Assembly: GCA_022616415.1 (NCBI GenBank)
Contig: JAKEEU010000411.1
Location: 1-58,277 of the forward strand
Source of the DNA: Candidatus Zhuqueibacterota bacterium
GTDB lineage: Bacteria > Zhuqueibacterota > Zhuqueibacteria > Zhuqueibacterales > Zhuqueibacteraceae
Length of the DNA: 58,277 nt
Reading direction: 5' to 3'
This document shows, piece by piece, positions 25,579-34,128 of this stretch. A program made the position numbers and the translations under genes. Positions within the stretch are counted from its first letter, which is position 1. Each line of letters begins with the position of its first letter. The notes under the pieces were generated by a model. That model worked only from the letters and a program-made list of their open reading frames with translations, was not told where the DNA came from and did not search any database.

Positions 25579-26382
25579 ATGAAGCAGCCCATCCTGCTCC
25601 CCAGCGACGAGCGCATTCGAATCAAAGATTTCGATCCGGATTATACCGGCAACTACAAAGACAAAGATGAAGCCAAAGCCGAGCTGGAAAAAAATATCGC
25701 TCGCATGGCGGAACTGCAGGAGGTGCTCTATGCCGAAGGCAAGCACGCTTTGCTCATTGTTTTGCAAGCGATGGATGCCGGAGGCAAAGATGGCGTGATC
25801 CGCAACGTCATGTCCGGCATCAACCCGCAAGGCTGCCGCGTCACCAGTTTCAAAGCGCCGACGCCGGAAGAGCTGTCGCATGATTTTTTGTGGCGAATTC
25901 ACGCGCACGTTCCACCCAAGGGTTACATCGGCGTCTTCAATCGCTCGCATTATGAGGACGTGCTGATCGTCCGCGTCCACAACCTCGTGCCGGAAGCGGT
26001 TTGGAAAAAACGGTATGAGCACATCAACAATTTTGAGAAACTCCTGGCCGACAGCGGGGTGACGATCCTGAAGTTTTTTCTGCACATTTCCCAAGACGAG
26101 CAGAAAGAGCGTTTGCAGAAACGCCTCGAGGACAAGACCAAAAATTGGAAATTCAATCCGGGCGATTTGAAAGAGCGCGCCAGGTGGGATGAATACATGC
26201 GGGCTTATGAAGACGCGATCAACGAGTGCAACACGTCGTGGGCGCCGTGGCACGTCGTCCCCGCCAATAAAAAGTGGTATCGCAATCTGGTGGTCTCCGA
26301 GCGCCTCGTTGAAGTGTTGGAGAGCCTGGACATGAAATATCCGCCGGCGCCGGAGGGGATTGAAGAGGTGGTGATTGAATGA
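25579..26382 (+). CDS. ppk2: Polyphosphate kinase 2 family protein
   Basis: 267 residues, typical single-domain PPK2. These cytoplasmic enzymes move phosphate between polyphosphate and nucleotides (AMP, ADP or GDP). Walker A AMDAGGKDG (64-72), the lid-module RNVMSGINPQG, and Walker B-like FNRSHYEDVL (120-129) are present. DLKERARWDEYMRAYEDAI and WHVVPANKKWYRNL are family blocks. Length and the FNRSHYED form suggest class I or III, but the substrate cannot be decided by eye. It is the only intact gene between the CRISPR locus and 26447 and has its own promoter. Confidence 0.93.
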   Translation: MKQPILLPSDERIRIKDFDPDYTGNYKDKDEAKAELEKNIARMAELQEVLYAEGKHALLIVLQAMDAGGKDGVIRNVMSGINPQGCRVTSFKAPTPEELSHDFLWRIHAHVPPKGYIGVFNRSHYEDVLIVRVHNLVPEAVWKKRYEHINNFEKLLADSGVTILKFFLHISQDEQKERLQKRLEDKTKNWKFNPGDLKERARWDEYMRAYEDAINECNTSWAPWHVVPANKKWYRNLVVSERLVEVLESLDMKYPPAPEGIEEVVIE

Positions 26383-26446
26383 GTCTGATTTCTTTTCAAA
26401 TTGTCAACAAGCAAGTGGGCAAGTTGCAGGTTTGCAAGTATTATGA

Positions 26447-26590
26447 TTAACCACGCTCTTTGAGCCACCGCGCCATGAGCGGTACGCGCAAGCGCCACTC
26501 GCCATTCTCTTCCTCCACCAGCAAGCGGCGACGTAGCGAGGTGTAAATGGCTTCGTCTTCCGGCGGCGGCTGAATCTCGCGCTTGCGGAA
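26447..26590 (-). pseudogene. C-terminal remnant of an AAA-type ATPase gene
   Basis: The minus frame reads REIQPPPEDEAIYTSLRRRL, then LVEEENGEWRLRVPLMARWL, KERG and a stop. The pattern R-R-R-L-L-V-E-E-x-x-G-x-W-x-x-x-V-P-L-M-x-R-W-L is the winged-helix tail of prokaryotic ATPases of the AAA/STAND type, which sense stimuli or serve in conflict systems. The remainder of the gene is absent; the right end runs into AT-rich sequence and then the repeat at 26647. Confidence 0.6.
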
Positions 26591-26646
26591 ATTTGAGGTG
26601 CTTATTTACATTCTCTAACAGAATTTCTTATTTTAATTTTAAAAGC

Positions 26647-26678
26647 GACCAGCAACCAGCGACGAGCTACCAGCACCC
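26647..26678. repeat. Heptamer repeat abutting a start codon
   Basis: Units AGCGACC, AGCAACC, AGCGACG, AGCTACC, AGCACCC end exactly at ATG 26679. The same heptamer, same orientation, precedes lptG. A related run with CAAGTGGG, CAAGTTGC and CAAGTATT is at 26411-26440. Confidence 0.85.
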
Positions 26679-27155
26679 ATGTCCCACGACTTCCTCTTCG
26701 GCACCAAGCCTCTCCCCTATTTCAACTTGCCCGACAGCAAGGGGCAGGAAATCTCAAGTTGGGATTTTCGCCAGCGTTGCCCGCCGGTGGTTACGGTGGT
26801 GCATGGCCTCGATTGCAAAGATTGCAAGAATTGGCTGAAAACAAGCCGCGAACTCGATGAGCGCATCCAACAAATCAAAGGCGAGCTGTTGATCATCATT
26901 CCGACGCCAGTTGATGGACTCGTATCGTTACAAAGACACCTCAGAAATGCTGCCAGTTTGTTGGCCGATCCTGATGAAAGTTACCGGCAAAAATTGGCGG
27001 CAGCGCATCTGGCAGGAACAAAACCAGTGGTGCTCATTGTTGATCGTTATGGCGACATCGCCGAGGTATTCGAAGCGGATGCTGCCCACGCCTTTCCCGA
27101 TCCGAGGCAAATTTTAGAAGCGCTGGAGTTTGTGGAACTCCAATGTCCGGAATGA
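26679..27155 (+). CDS. Peroxiredoxin/thioredoxin-fold protein with CxxC
   Basis: 158 residues. PYFNLPDSKGQEISSWDFRQ followed by VVTVVHGLDCKDCKNWL is the redoxin/AhpC-TSA layout with a CxxC (C-K-D-C, about residues 46-49) in place of the single peroxidatic Cys. TKPVVLIVDRYGDIAEVFEA is the later core strand, with a proline just before it acting as the cis-Pro candidate. No signal peptide, so probably cytoplasmic. A disulfide reductase or peroxidase is likely; the substrate is unknown. The ATG has no Shine-Dalgarno: a heptamer repeat occupies that position. Confidence 0.75.
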   Translation: MSHDFLFGTKPLPYFNLPDSKGQEISSWDFRQRCPPVVTVVHGLDCKDCKNWLKTSRELDERIQQIKGELLIIIPTPVDGLVSLQRHLRNAASLLADPDESYRQKLAAAHLAGTKPVVLIVDRYGDIAEVFEADAAHAFPDPRQILEALEFVELQCPE

Positions 27156-27190
27156 GGCGTGTGAATTTCGCCGCCGGGTGCGGTATTTTC

Positions 27191-27270
27191 GTAAAGCGAA
27201 AAGCGTCAAGCGTAGAGCGATTGAGGTTTTGTACTCTCTAACGCTCTACGCTTCACGTTTTACGTTTTAA
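27191..27270. repeat. Inverted heptamer repeats
   Basis: The left arm has 7-bp units (GTAAAGC, GAAAAGC, GTCAAGC, GTAGAGC), the right arm their inverse (GCTCTAC, GCTTCAC, GTTTTAC). The best paired part is AAGCGTAGAGCG (27208-27219) with CGCTCTACGCTT (27242-27253). It lies 36 nt after the thioredoxin-fold gene and could act as its terminator: the sequence following the right arm is T-rich. Confidence 0.8.
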
Positions 27271-27340
27271 ATTTGCTTATTGACTTTTTTCAAAAAAATC
27301 AGTAAATAATCTCTCGACCCTCTATGCGGGCAATCAATCA

Positions 27341-27376
27341 AGCATCGAGGATCCAGCATCATGCATCCAGGATCAC
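27341..27376. repeat. Heptamer repeat before the FtsB/DivIC gene
   Basis: ATC recurs every 7 bp (AGCATCG, AGGATCC, AGCATCA, TGCATCC, AGGATCA). It ends 7 nt before ATG 27383 and occupies the ribosome-binding region. Confidence 0.7.
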
Positions 27377-27382
27377 GTTTTC

Positions 27383-27751
27383 ATGTTCCCCAATTTTCGC
27401 AAATCTTCTTCACGGCTCAAAAGCCCTTCGGGGCGTCAGTCGTATTCAAAACATAAGGGCCGCTCCAAATTGCGCCTGATGATGTGGGCGCTGTTCGGCG
27501 TTCTCATTTATGTTGGGTATTCCTACTTAGGCGGCAGCTATGGGTTGATTCAACTCTGGCGCTTGCAGCAACGACAGACGGCGCTCAACCGCGAGGTGAT
27601 GCGACTACAAGTCCAGCAAGACAGCCTACATCGGGAAATTCAGCTTTTGCAAACCGACACCACGTACATAGAGAAACTCGCTCGCGAGCGCTACAAAATG
27701 GGCAAACCGGGCGAAAAAATTTACACCATCGTCAAGCCACAACAGCCATGA
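27383..27751 (+). CDS. FtsB/DivIC-family septum protein
   Basis: 122 residues: a basic cytoplasmic tail (1-30), one transmembrane helix (MMWALFGVLIYVGYSYLG, about 33-50), a coiled coil (RLQQRQTALNREVMRLQVQQ), and the conserved TTYIEKLARERYKMGKPGE motif, which is diagnostic of FtsB/DivIC. These proteins form a trimer with FtsL and FtsQ at the division site. The stop overlaps the next gene by 4 nt (ATGA). No Shine-Dalgarno is seen; the heptamer repeat lies in its place. Confidence 0.88.
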   Translation: MFPNFRKSSSRLKSPSGRQSYSKHKGRSKLRLMMWALFGVLIYVGYSYLGGSYGLIQLWRLQQRQTALNREVMRLQVQQDSLHREIQLLQTDTTYIEKLARERYKMGKPGEKIYTIVKPQQP

Positions 27752-28464
27752 CCACAGCTTTGGTTCCCACTCCGGAGCACAACTTTGCCACCAAACTCAA
27801 AGGTTATTTTCTGACCGGCCTGCTCGTTTTAGTTCCCATTAGCTTGACCGTTTATATCATTTATGAGCTTTTTCTCGCCATCGACGGCATTTTGAAAGAT
27901 GTGATCTTCGTGTTGATCAGCGAATTGTTCGGGATCAATATTACCCACCCCATTCCCGGGTTGGGCTTCCTTACGCTGTTTCTGCTCATTCTCAGCACCG
28001 GCATGGCGGCGCGCAGTTATTTCGGCAAAAAAATGGTCGACGTCGGCGATCGTGTGGTGACGCGCATTCCGTTCATCAGCCGGATTTACGGCACGGTGCA
28101 ACAGGTCAGCCAGGCCTTTTTCGGCGAGCGCCGCGACGTGTTCAAGAAAACCGTGTTGGTGCCCTTTCCCAGCAAAGGCATGTGGCGCATCGGTTTCATC
28201 GTGCTGGAGCCGGCGCGGGCGATCAAAGAGGCGCTGGGCGAAGAGATCGTCAGCGTGTTGGTGCCACACACGCCGAATCCGACCTCGGCCTTTTTGGTTT
28301 TCTTTCCCAAAAGCGAGGTGGTCGAGCTGGACATGCCGGTTGAAGACGCGCTGCATTTGATCATTTCCGGCGGCACGGCTTCGCCCAAACACCGGCGGCA
28401 ACCGCACATGATGCTCACGCGCGACAATGTGGAGACTTTGCAAAAGAAGGCGTCGTCAGAGTGA
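27748..28464 (+). CDS. DUF502 membrane protein
   Basis: 238 residues from ATG 27748, which overlaps the previous stop. Two transmembrane helices (LKGYFLTGLLVLVPISLTVYII and, after a loop, IPGLGFLTLFLLILSTGMAA), then a soluble beta-rich part with RIPFISRIYGTVQQVSQAFF, LVPFPSKGMWRIGFI and VLVPHTPNPTSAFLVFFPKS, all standard DUF502 blocks. This family is widespread in membranes (also in plants as COV-like proteins) with no firm function. Coupled to FtsB/DivIC and overlapping the next gene, so a three-gene operon is likely. Confidence 0.9.
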   Translation: MTTALVPTPEHNFATKLKGYFLTGLLVLVPISLTVYIIYELFLAIDGILKDVIFVLISELFGINITHPIPGLGFLTLFLLILSTGMAARSYFGKKMVDVGDRVVTRIPFISRIYGTVQQVSQAFFGERRDVFKKTVLVPFPSKGMWRIGFIVLEPARAIKEALGEEIVSVLVPHTPNPTSAFLVFFPKSEVVELDMPVEDALHLIISGGTASPKHRRQPHMMLTRDNVETLQKKASSE

Positions 28465-30542
28465 AGCTTCACGGCATCTTTTGTTCGAGGTCCAACGGAT
28501 TAAAAAAACGACCAACGGATTCAATTTTTCCAATGCCAAATCACAGATTCATAAAAGGGCTGGCTATCTTTGGATATTTGTGGCTTGGCTTGGAAACAAT
28601 CGGCGCCGCAACAAAGAGCATGGGTTACGCTACGCTTGCAGATTCGTCGGCTGTGGATTCGACGCTCACTAATTCAATCACAGCAGCACCGCGTTCGGCG
28701 CGAGCGGTCGAGACGCTCTTTTGGCATGACATCGCGCTTTATAATTGGCTGACTCGCATCGATCTCCAACAAGCTTTGACGTCGCGATGGCAGCTTTTGC
28801 TCACGGAAAATTTTGTTTCAACGCTGCAGCAGCCTTCTTTAAGGACGGCGCCGGATCGCTGGAAAGACGAGCACACGGCGCAGCTCGTGCTGAGCCGCGC
28901 GCCGTGGGGCGAGGGCCATTGGCTGGCCGGTTGGCAGTGGCATATCGGGATGGATTCAAAAATTTTCCGTGACGATTTCTCGCGGCAGGCGATTCAAACC
29001 CGAAACAATGATTTCGCGCTCTCCGGCTTTTATTCAAGGCTGGAGCGCCAACTGCGCCCAAACCTGTGGGTCAGCGGCCAGGCGGGTTACCGGCTCGAGC
29101 AATTGCTCGGACGCGATGAGCACGGGCCAAACTTAAAGCTGGAGGTGGCGATGGCACCGACGCTGTGGCAAGGCTATTCGCACCGTTTCGACGCGGAAGC
29201 GGAATTGAATAAGCTGCCGGAGCGCCGCAACGACGACGTGCGCTTGAGCTATAACGTGTCCCGCCAATTTGAGAATGCCACGAGCGATTCTTTGTTTTTG
29301 CACTTTACGCACCTGCGCCGGGACAACTATTTTGCCGATGTCGGCATCCTTTACGTCGATGTTTTGAATCGCGACCGCCGCGCCGTTGAGAACCGCTTGA
29401 ATTATCGCATCAATAATGACTGGCAATTTTCGCTGCGCACCGAGCTTGGCGAATCGCGTGTCTCCGTGCAGCGGCGCGTCGTTGAGCAAGCGCCGGCTTC
29501 TTCGCCGCCACCAAACGCCGGCGGCAACGACGGCACGATTCAACACACGGATTTCGACACCCGGCATCAGGCCAATTTGTTTTGGCAAAGAGCGCATCTA
29601 AACAGCAGATTTTCCGTACAATTTATTTCACAAGCCATCGATTACTCGGACGACGCGGTGTCGTCCCCCCTGTTTCAGCGCTACGCCGGCTTGGGCTATG
29701 ATTCGGATGATTGGCATCTGCGCGCGGAGCATGATTTGCGCTGGGGCCTCGGCCGCCGGGATTCGCTGCGCTGGTATGGCAGCGCCGAGCGGCACGCGCA
29801 CGAAACCGGCAACCCGGCCAATCCGGATCATTTCGACCGGCTGACATTTCAGGCCAATCTGCTTTACGGTCACCGCTTTTCGCCATTTTTTTTGATGCTG
29901 TGGGAAGCGAACGCTTATCTCGAGCATCTCGTCTATCTCAAAAGCAGCCATTCCGCCGGCAACAACTGGCGGCGCGTTTTCAAGCTCCAACCCGCTTGCG
30001 TTTTCGATTTGGCGCCGGGTCTGTATTTGAAGCAAAGCTTCGGCGTGCTGGCGCAATATATCGCTTACGATTTTCCCGAGCCGCTGGCGCTCGGCCAGAG
30101 CAATGTGTTCAGATATTTTTTCATCACGGATTCGCTGGCCGTGCGTTTCAGCCGGCACACTTACGGCGTGGCGCAATATCGTTTGCGCCTCGAAGAGCGC
30201 GGACAATTGGATTGGGCGCGTTGGGAGCAGCGGCCGTGGTTCGACCGCCACGAACATTGGGCCTCTTTGTCGCTGAATCATGAGCTGATGCCGCATTGGC
30301 AAGTTGCGCCGGGCATCGCCTATTTTAGGCAAAACGATTGGGCTTATCGCCTCGCGCCGTCGGGTTTCACGCGCAACCGCAGCGGCGGGCAAACGATCTG
30401 GAGCCCGGCCCTGACCATCAGCTATATTCGCCCGCCCAACGCGGCGATTATTTTCTCGGCGCGGCGGCAAATCGTTTACCGCTTTCGCGGCGCGTCGTCG
30501 TTTATAGACAATATCCGCTTGACAGTACAATGGTCGATTTAA
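28461..30542 (+). CDS. Large outer-membrane beta-barrel protein of unknown function
   Basis: 693 residues if GTG 28461 (overlapping the DUF502 stop) is used; ATG 28533 is the better biological start because a signal peptide follows it (FIKGLAIFGYLWLGLETIGA). The mature protein is rich in Trp, Arg and alternating strands (GHWLAGWQWHIGMDS, NLWVSGQAGYRLEQLLGR, HEHWASLSLNHELM) and ends SFIDNIRLTVQWSI, a last-strand pattern for an outer-membrane barrel. No family was recognised. The Pro/Gly-rich insert SSPPPNAGGNDG near 345-360 is probably a surface loop. Followed after 14 nt by the RsbW-like gene. Confidence 0.65.
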   Translation: MKLHGIFCSRSNGLKKRPTDSIFPMPNHRFIKGLAIFGYLWLGLETIGAATKSMGYATLADSSAVDSTLTNSITAAPRSARAVETLFWHDIALYNWLTRIDLQQALTSRWQLLLTENFVSTLQQPSLRTAPDRWKDEHTAQLVLSRAPWGEGHWLAGWQWHIGMDSKIFRDDFSRQAIQTRNNDFALSGFYSRLERQLRPNLWVSGQAGYRLEQLLGRDEHGPNLKLEVAMAPTLWQGYSHRFDAEAELNKLPERRNDDVRLSYNVSRQFENATSDSLFLHFTHLRRDNYFADVGILYVDVLNRDRRAVENRLNYRINNDWQFSLRTELGESRVSVQRRVVEQAPASSPPPNAGGNDGTIQHTDFDTRHQANLFWQRAHLNSRFSVQFISQAIDYSDDAVSSPLFQRYAGLGYDSDDWHLRAEHDLRWGLGRRDSLRWYGSAERHAHETGNPANPDHFDRLTFQANLLYGHRFSPFFLMLWEANAYLEHLVYLKSSHSAGNNWRRVFKLQPACVFDLAPGLYLKQSFGVLAQYIAYDFPEPLALGQSNVFRYFFITDSLAVRFSRHTYGVAQYRLRLEERGQLDWARWEQRPWFDRHEHWASLSLNHELMPHWQVAPGIAYFRQNDWAYRLAPSGFTRNRSGGQTIWSPALTISYIRPPNAAIIFSARRQIVYRFRGASSFIDNIRLTVQWSI

Positions 30543-30556
30543 ACGAGGTGCTCATA

Positions 30557-30979
30557 ATGTCCTCCTCTGACAAAAATTTTCAGCTCGTTTTGGCAAGCAA
30601 AACGGAAGCCATTGAGGAGATCGAACGGCTGGCTGCCGAAGCCGCCGTGCTCGCCGACTTCGGCCAGGAAGAGCAGGACAGCCTAGCGATCGCGGTGACC
30701 GAAATCGCCAACAATGCCATCGTCCACGGCAACAAGCGCGACCCCGGCAAAAAAGTTTTTGTCAACATTGCGGTCAACGGCGGCGAGGTGCGCATGACGG
30801 TCCGCGATCAAGGCGTGGGCTTCGATCCGGATAAATTGAGCAATCCGCTCGATCCGGAAAACCTGCTGCGCGAAAGCGGCCGCGGCGTTTTTATCGTGCG
30901 CTCGCTGATGGACGAGGTGTTGTATGATTTCTCCCAAGGCGGCACGGAAGTGACGATTATAAAGAAAAGGAAAAAATAA
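30557..30979 (+). CDS. RsbW-like anti-sigma factor / serine kinase
   Basis: 140 residues from ATG 30557, with GAGG eight nt upstream. A single GHKL ATPase domain (HATPase_c_2): N-box AVTEIANNAIVHGNK (about 45-59), G1 box VRDQGVGFDP (about 78-87) and G2 box ESGRGVFIVRSLMDEV. In partner switching such kinases bind a sigma factor or phosphorylate an anti-anti-sigma factor. The membrane SpoIIE phosphatase directly downstream is the natural opposing enzyme. No sigma factor or STAS antagonist gene is in the window. Confidence 0.9.
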   Translation: MSSSDKNFQLVLASKTEAIEEIERLAAEAAVLADFGQEEQDSLAIAVTEIANNAIVHGNKRDPGKKVFVNIAVNGGEVRMTVRDQGVGFDPDKLSNPLDPENLLRESGRGVFIVRSLMDEVLYDFSQGGTEVTIIKKRKK

Positions 30980-30990
30980 GTATCCCATAA

Positions 30991-31063
30991 AAGTGGCAAG
31001 TAGCAAGTTGCAAGTGACAAGTCGCAATTTGCCACTTGCCACTTGCCATTTGCCTCTTGCTGC
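30991..31063. repeat. Inverted heptamer repeats between kinase and phosphatase genes
   Basis: Units GTAGCAA, GTTGCAA, GTGACAA, GTCGCAA lead into the inverse arm TTGCCAC, TTGCCAC, TTGCCAT, TTGCCTC, TTGCTGC, which ends exactly at ATG 31064. It can fold into one long imperfect hairpin that covers the position of the ribosome site. Confidence 0.88.
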
Positions 31064-33349
31064 ATGAATCTGTCGCATTTCACAGCGCTTATCTACCTCA
31101 TTTGCGGCATCATTCTTTTTCTGCTCGGTCTCCTCATCTTTCGTGAAGATGCCCGCCAGCGCCTCAACCGGGTTACCGCGGCCATGCTGTTTCTCGTCGC
31201 GCTCGGCCCGATTCTCGCTGCATTCGGCCTTTTGTTGGAACAAGTCGGCCCGCGGCCCGGCGTGGACGTTGTTCTGCTCAACCGGCTCTTTCTCGTGTGG
31301 GAATTTTTTTTCCCGCAGTTGGTGCTGTTCAGCCTGGTCTTTCCCACCGAGCATCCGGTGCTGCACACGCATCCGAATTTGCCCATCGGTCTCTATATTC
31401 CCCAAGCGTTGAATCTCGGCCTCGCCCTGCTGCTGCCCGGCGCCGAGCAGGTGCAACAGCTCAGCCAATGGCTCGGCCTCGGTCGTGAATGGCCGTTGCT
31501 CTTGCAGCCGTTCAAAATTTTATTCAGCCTGCTCGTAACCGTCCTGGAGGTTATGGTCACTTATCGCGAGACTTACTTTGCGGCGATCAATCTCGCGTAC
31601 GTTTTGACGGCCATCATCGTCATGTATCTCGGCAGCCATCGCCTCACCAATCCGCGCCTGATCACGCAAGTGCGTTGGGTGTTGTGGGGAATTCGCTCGA
31701 GCTTGGGGTTGTATGCCATCGCTTTTCTTCTGCCGAAATTATCGCCGTTGCAGCTCGGCCGTGAAGTGACGTACACGCTCACCATTCTCAGCCTGTTGAT
31801 CGGCTCCGGCGTCATCGCCTGGGCGATCATTCGGTATCAATTTCTCGACGTTCGTTTCATCATCCGCCGCGGCTTCGTGTTTTCGGTCACCTCCGGATTG
31901 CTGATCGGCATTTACATGTTGGGCTACACGCAGGCGAAGAGCATCGTTGAAATCGCTTTGGCAGATTCGGCGGGCGCCAATCTGCCGTTGGTTGAAATTT
32001 TCTTTCTCACCTTCGCCGTCATCGTTTTTCAGCCGTTGCTCAGCTTTTTGGAGGATTTGGTCGAGCGCTTCTTTTTCAAAGGCGGGCAGAACTATCAGCA
32101 AGTGCTGCGGAACCTGAGCCACGAAATCTTCGGCATCGTCGATCCGGCGCAACTGCGGGAGAAAGTGACGGCAACCTTGCAAGAAGCGATGATGGTTGAG
32201 AGCGCTCATCTGATTTTGCCCAAGGCGCATGCCGGCGCCACCCGCAACTCGAATCAAGCGAGGCCGGTCAACGCCGTATTCAGCACGACCATCCAGCACG
32301 CGGCGAATTCGGAGAGCGAAGCGCGCTTCGAGCCTAACGGCCAGTTCATTCCGCTCATGGCGCACATGGAAGCGCCGATCGACGAGCGCGCGCTTTTGGA
32401 GAAAATCAATTTGCCGGTGGAGCGGCAAAACTTGGCGGAGCTGCGCGCCCGGCTTTTTCTGCCGGTGTCGAATCGCAATGAGCTGGTCGGTGTGCTCACG
32501 GTCGGCAAAAAGATCACGGAGCGGCGTTTTTCTTATGAAGACATGACACTGCTCTCGTTGCTGTCGACGCAAATCGCCATCGCTTTTGAAAATATTCTGC
32601 TCTATCAGGAGCGGCTGACGAGACAACGGCTGGATGAAGAGCTGCACCTGGCGCGCGAGATTCAACGCATGCTCCTGCCCCGGCAAGCGCCGCGCAGCGA
32701 GCGTTTCGAGATCGCCGCGATCAACCTGCCGTCACAAGAGGTCGGGGGCGATTATTACGATTTCATGATTTTGCCCAACGGGTTGATCGGCGTGGCGATC
32801 GGCGACATCGCCGGCAAGGGCATCCCCGGCGCCTTGTTGATGTCGAATCTGCAAGCCGCTGGCCGCGCCGCGGCGATACGCAGCACGCGGACTGACCGGG
32901 TCATGGAAGAGCTGAACAATCAGATCACGCGATCCACCCCGGCGGAGAAATACGCCACATTTTTCTATAGCATATTGTGGCCGGATCAAAAGCTCACCTA
33001 TACGAATGCCGGCCACAACTATCCGCTGCATTGCCGCATAGACGGCACGCTGTGCGAGCTGCGCCAGAGTAATCTAATCGTCGGCGTGCGCGAAGGGATC
33101 AAATACGACGAACACACGATTGCGCTGCAGCCCGGCGAGGCGCTGATTTTTTACACGGACGGCGTGACCGAAGCGGCGGATAAGAGTCTTGAAGAGTTCG
33201 GAGTGGAACGTCTCAGCGAAGTGATTCGTTCAAATTCCAGGCTTTCGGCGGAAGGCCTGCGCAACGCCATCTACGAAGCGGTGCTGCAATTCACCGGCGA
33301 CACTTCCCAAGCCGATGATCTGACGCTGGTGGTGGTGAAGGTGAAGTGA
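31064..33349 (+). CDS. Membrane SpoIIE-family phosphatase with GAF domain (RsbU-like)
   Basis: 761 residues from MNLSHFTALIYL; a GTG/ATG a few codons upstream is repeat sequence. Eight or nine hydrophobic helices (1-290) form a 7TM-type sensor like that of membrane histidine kinases. A GAF-like domain follows (about 340-510: SHEIFGIVDPAQLREKV, RLFLPVSNRNELVGVLTVG), then a signalling helix (RLDEELHLAREIQRMLLPRQ) and the SpoIIE domain with VGGDYYDFMILPNGLIGVAI, GDIAGKGIPGALLMS, NAGHNYPL, LIFYTDGVTEA and SQADDLTLVVV. All PP2C metal residues are present. It should dephosphorylate an anti-anti-sigma factor and oppose the RsbW-like kinase upstream. Confidence 0.9.
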   Translation: MNLSHFTALIYLICGIILFLLGLLIFREDARQRLNRVTAAMLFLVALGPILAAFGLLLEQVGPRPGVDVVLLNRLFLVWEFFFPQLVLFSLVFPTEHPVLHTHPNLPIGLYIPQALNLGLALLLPGAEQVQQLSQWLGLGREWPLLLQPFKILFSLLVTVLEVMVTYRETYFAAINLAYVLTAIIVMYLGSHRLTNPRLITQVRWVLWGIRSSLGLYAIAFLLPKLSPLQLGREVTYTLTILSLLIGSGVIAWAIIRYQFLDVRFIIRRGFVFSVTSGLLIGIYMLGYTQAKSIVEIALADSAGANLPLVEIFFLTFAVIVFQPLLSFLEDLVERFFFKGGQNYQQVLRNLSHEIFGIVDPAQLREKVTATLQEAMMVESAHLILPKAHAGATRNSNQARPVNAVFSTTIQHAANSESEARFEPNGQFIPLMAHMEAPIDERALLEKINLPVERQNLAELRARLFLPVSNRNELVGVLTVGKKITERRFSYEDMTLLSLLSTQIAIAFENILLYQERLTRQRLDEELHLAREIQRMLLPRQAPRSERFEIAAINLPSQEVGGDYYDFMILPNGLIGVAIGDIAGKGIPGALLMSNLQAAGRAAAIRSTRTDRVMEELNNQITRSTPAEKYATFFYSILWPDQKLTYTNAGHNYPLHCRIDGTLCELRQSNLIVGVREGIKYDEHTIALQPGEALIFYTDGVTEAADKSLEEFGVERLSEVIRSNSRLSAEGLRNAIYEAVLQFTGDTSQADDLTLVVVKVK

Positions 33350-33351
33350 GG

Positions 33352-33478
33352 CTGGATGCTCGTTGCTGGTTGCTGGTCGCTCGTACTCGTACTCCTACTC
33401 ATACTCTTACACTTACTCGTACTCTTATACGCTTTTCACCAATTTCAAAAGCGAGTAAGAGTAAGGGCAAGAGTACAC
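33352..33478. repeat. 7-bp then 6-bp tandem repeats with inverted arm
   Basis: Starts 3 nt after the phosphatase stop with GCTGGTT-like heptamers (33362-33380), then hexamers of type GTACTC up to 33436, and an inverted hexamer arm GAGTAA (33447-33476). TACTCTTATACGCTTTT (33420-33436) pairs with 33447-33463 at 15 of 17 positions. It ends before the ribosome site of the next gene. Confidence 0.85.
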
Positions 33479-33513
33479 TAGCCAATTGGCGCTATTGAAG
33501 GAGAAGAAATCCT

Positions 33514-34110
33514 ATGAGATCCACAATCTCTATTTTCGTTTTGGTATTGTCGATTTGGGGATGCCATGACGAGATTTCCTCCCTCATTCCCAAACCGCGG
33601 CGTGTGAGCAACGAATTGATTCAAATCAGTTACTATGAGCCGGGCTTTTCCTATAAGAGTCATCTGCGATTTGAAATCGATATTCAAAACCTCACCGCTC
33701 AGCCGGTTGACTTGCAGATAACCGGCGGTAAATTGATCACACCGGCTAATAAATCTTATGCAATGTTAGACGAGGACGAGGTGTTTCCCTATTTTGGCAG
33801 CGGTCTCGGATTTATTGAAATCTCACGCAAAACTGGTGAAATCGTCGACACCAATTCGGAAGAGTATATTCGCGCGCACCTGTTGCGATCCACCACGATT
33901 TCTCCTCATGAATCAATCCGAAGTGTCATGATGTTTCCATTTCCATCTGAGTTGGAAGGAGCGCCAGATGCGGCGTTTCGCGGTGTTTATCGTATCACCA
34001 TCGCAGGTTACGCTCAGGGCGAAAATCCAATCCTATTTCCGGAATTGACTTGGAATGCAGACAGCACGCGCACGAGATGGGCGGCGTGGCAGAAACATAT
34101 GAAAAAATAG
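33514..34110 (+). CDS. Hypothetical lipoprotein
   Basis: 198 residues with AAGGAG before the ATG. The signal peptide ends in the lipobox LSIWGC (Cys at 17), so the protein should be lipidated. The mature part is beta-rich, with one Ig-like sandwich suggested by HLRFEIDIQNLTAQPVDLQI and GVYRITIAGYAQGENP. No family was recognised. It converges with the truncated T9SS-type gene, the two stops being 18 bp apart. Confidence 0.65.
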   Translation: MRSTISIFVLVLSIWGCHDEISSLIPKPRRVSNELIQISYYEPGFSYKSHLRFEIDIQNLTAQPVDLQITGGKLITPANKSYAMLDEDEVFPYFGSGLGFIEISRKTGEIVDTNSEEYIRAHLLRSTTISPHESIRSVMMFPFPSELEGAPDAAFRGVYRITIAGYAQGENPILFPELTWNADSTRTRWAAWQKHMKK

Positions 34111-34128
34111 AATCGGCATGGCAGCGTC

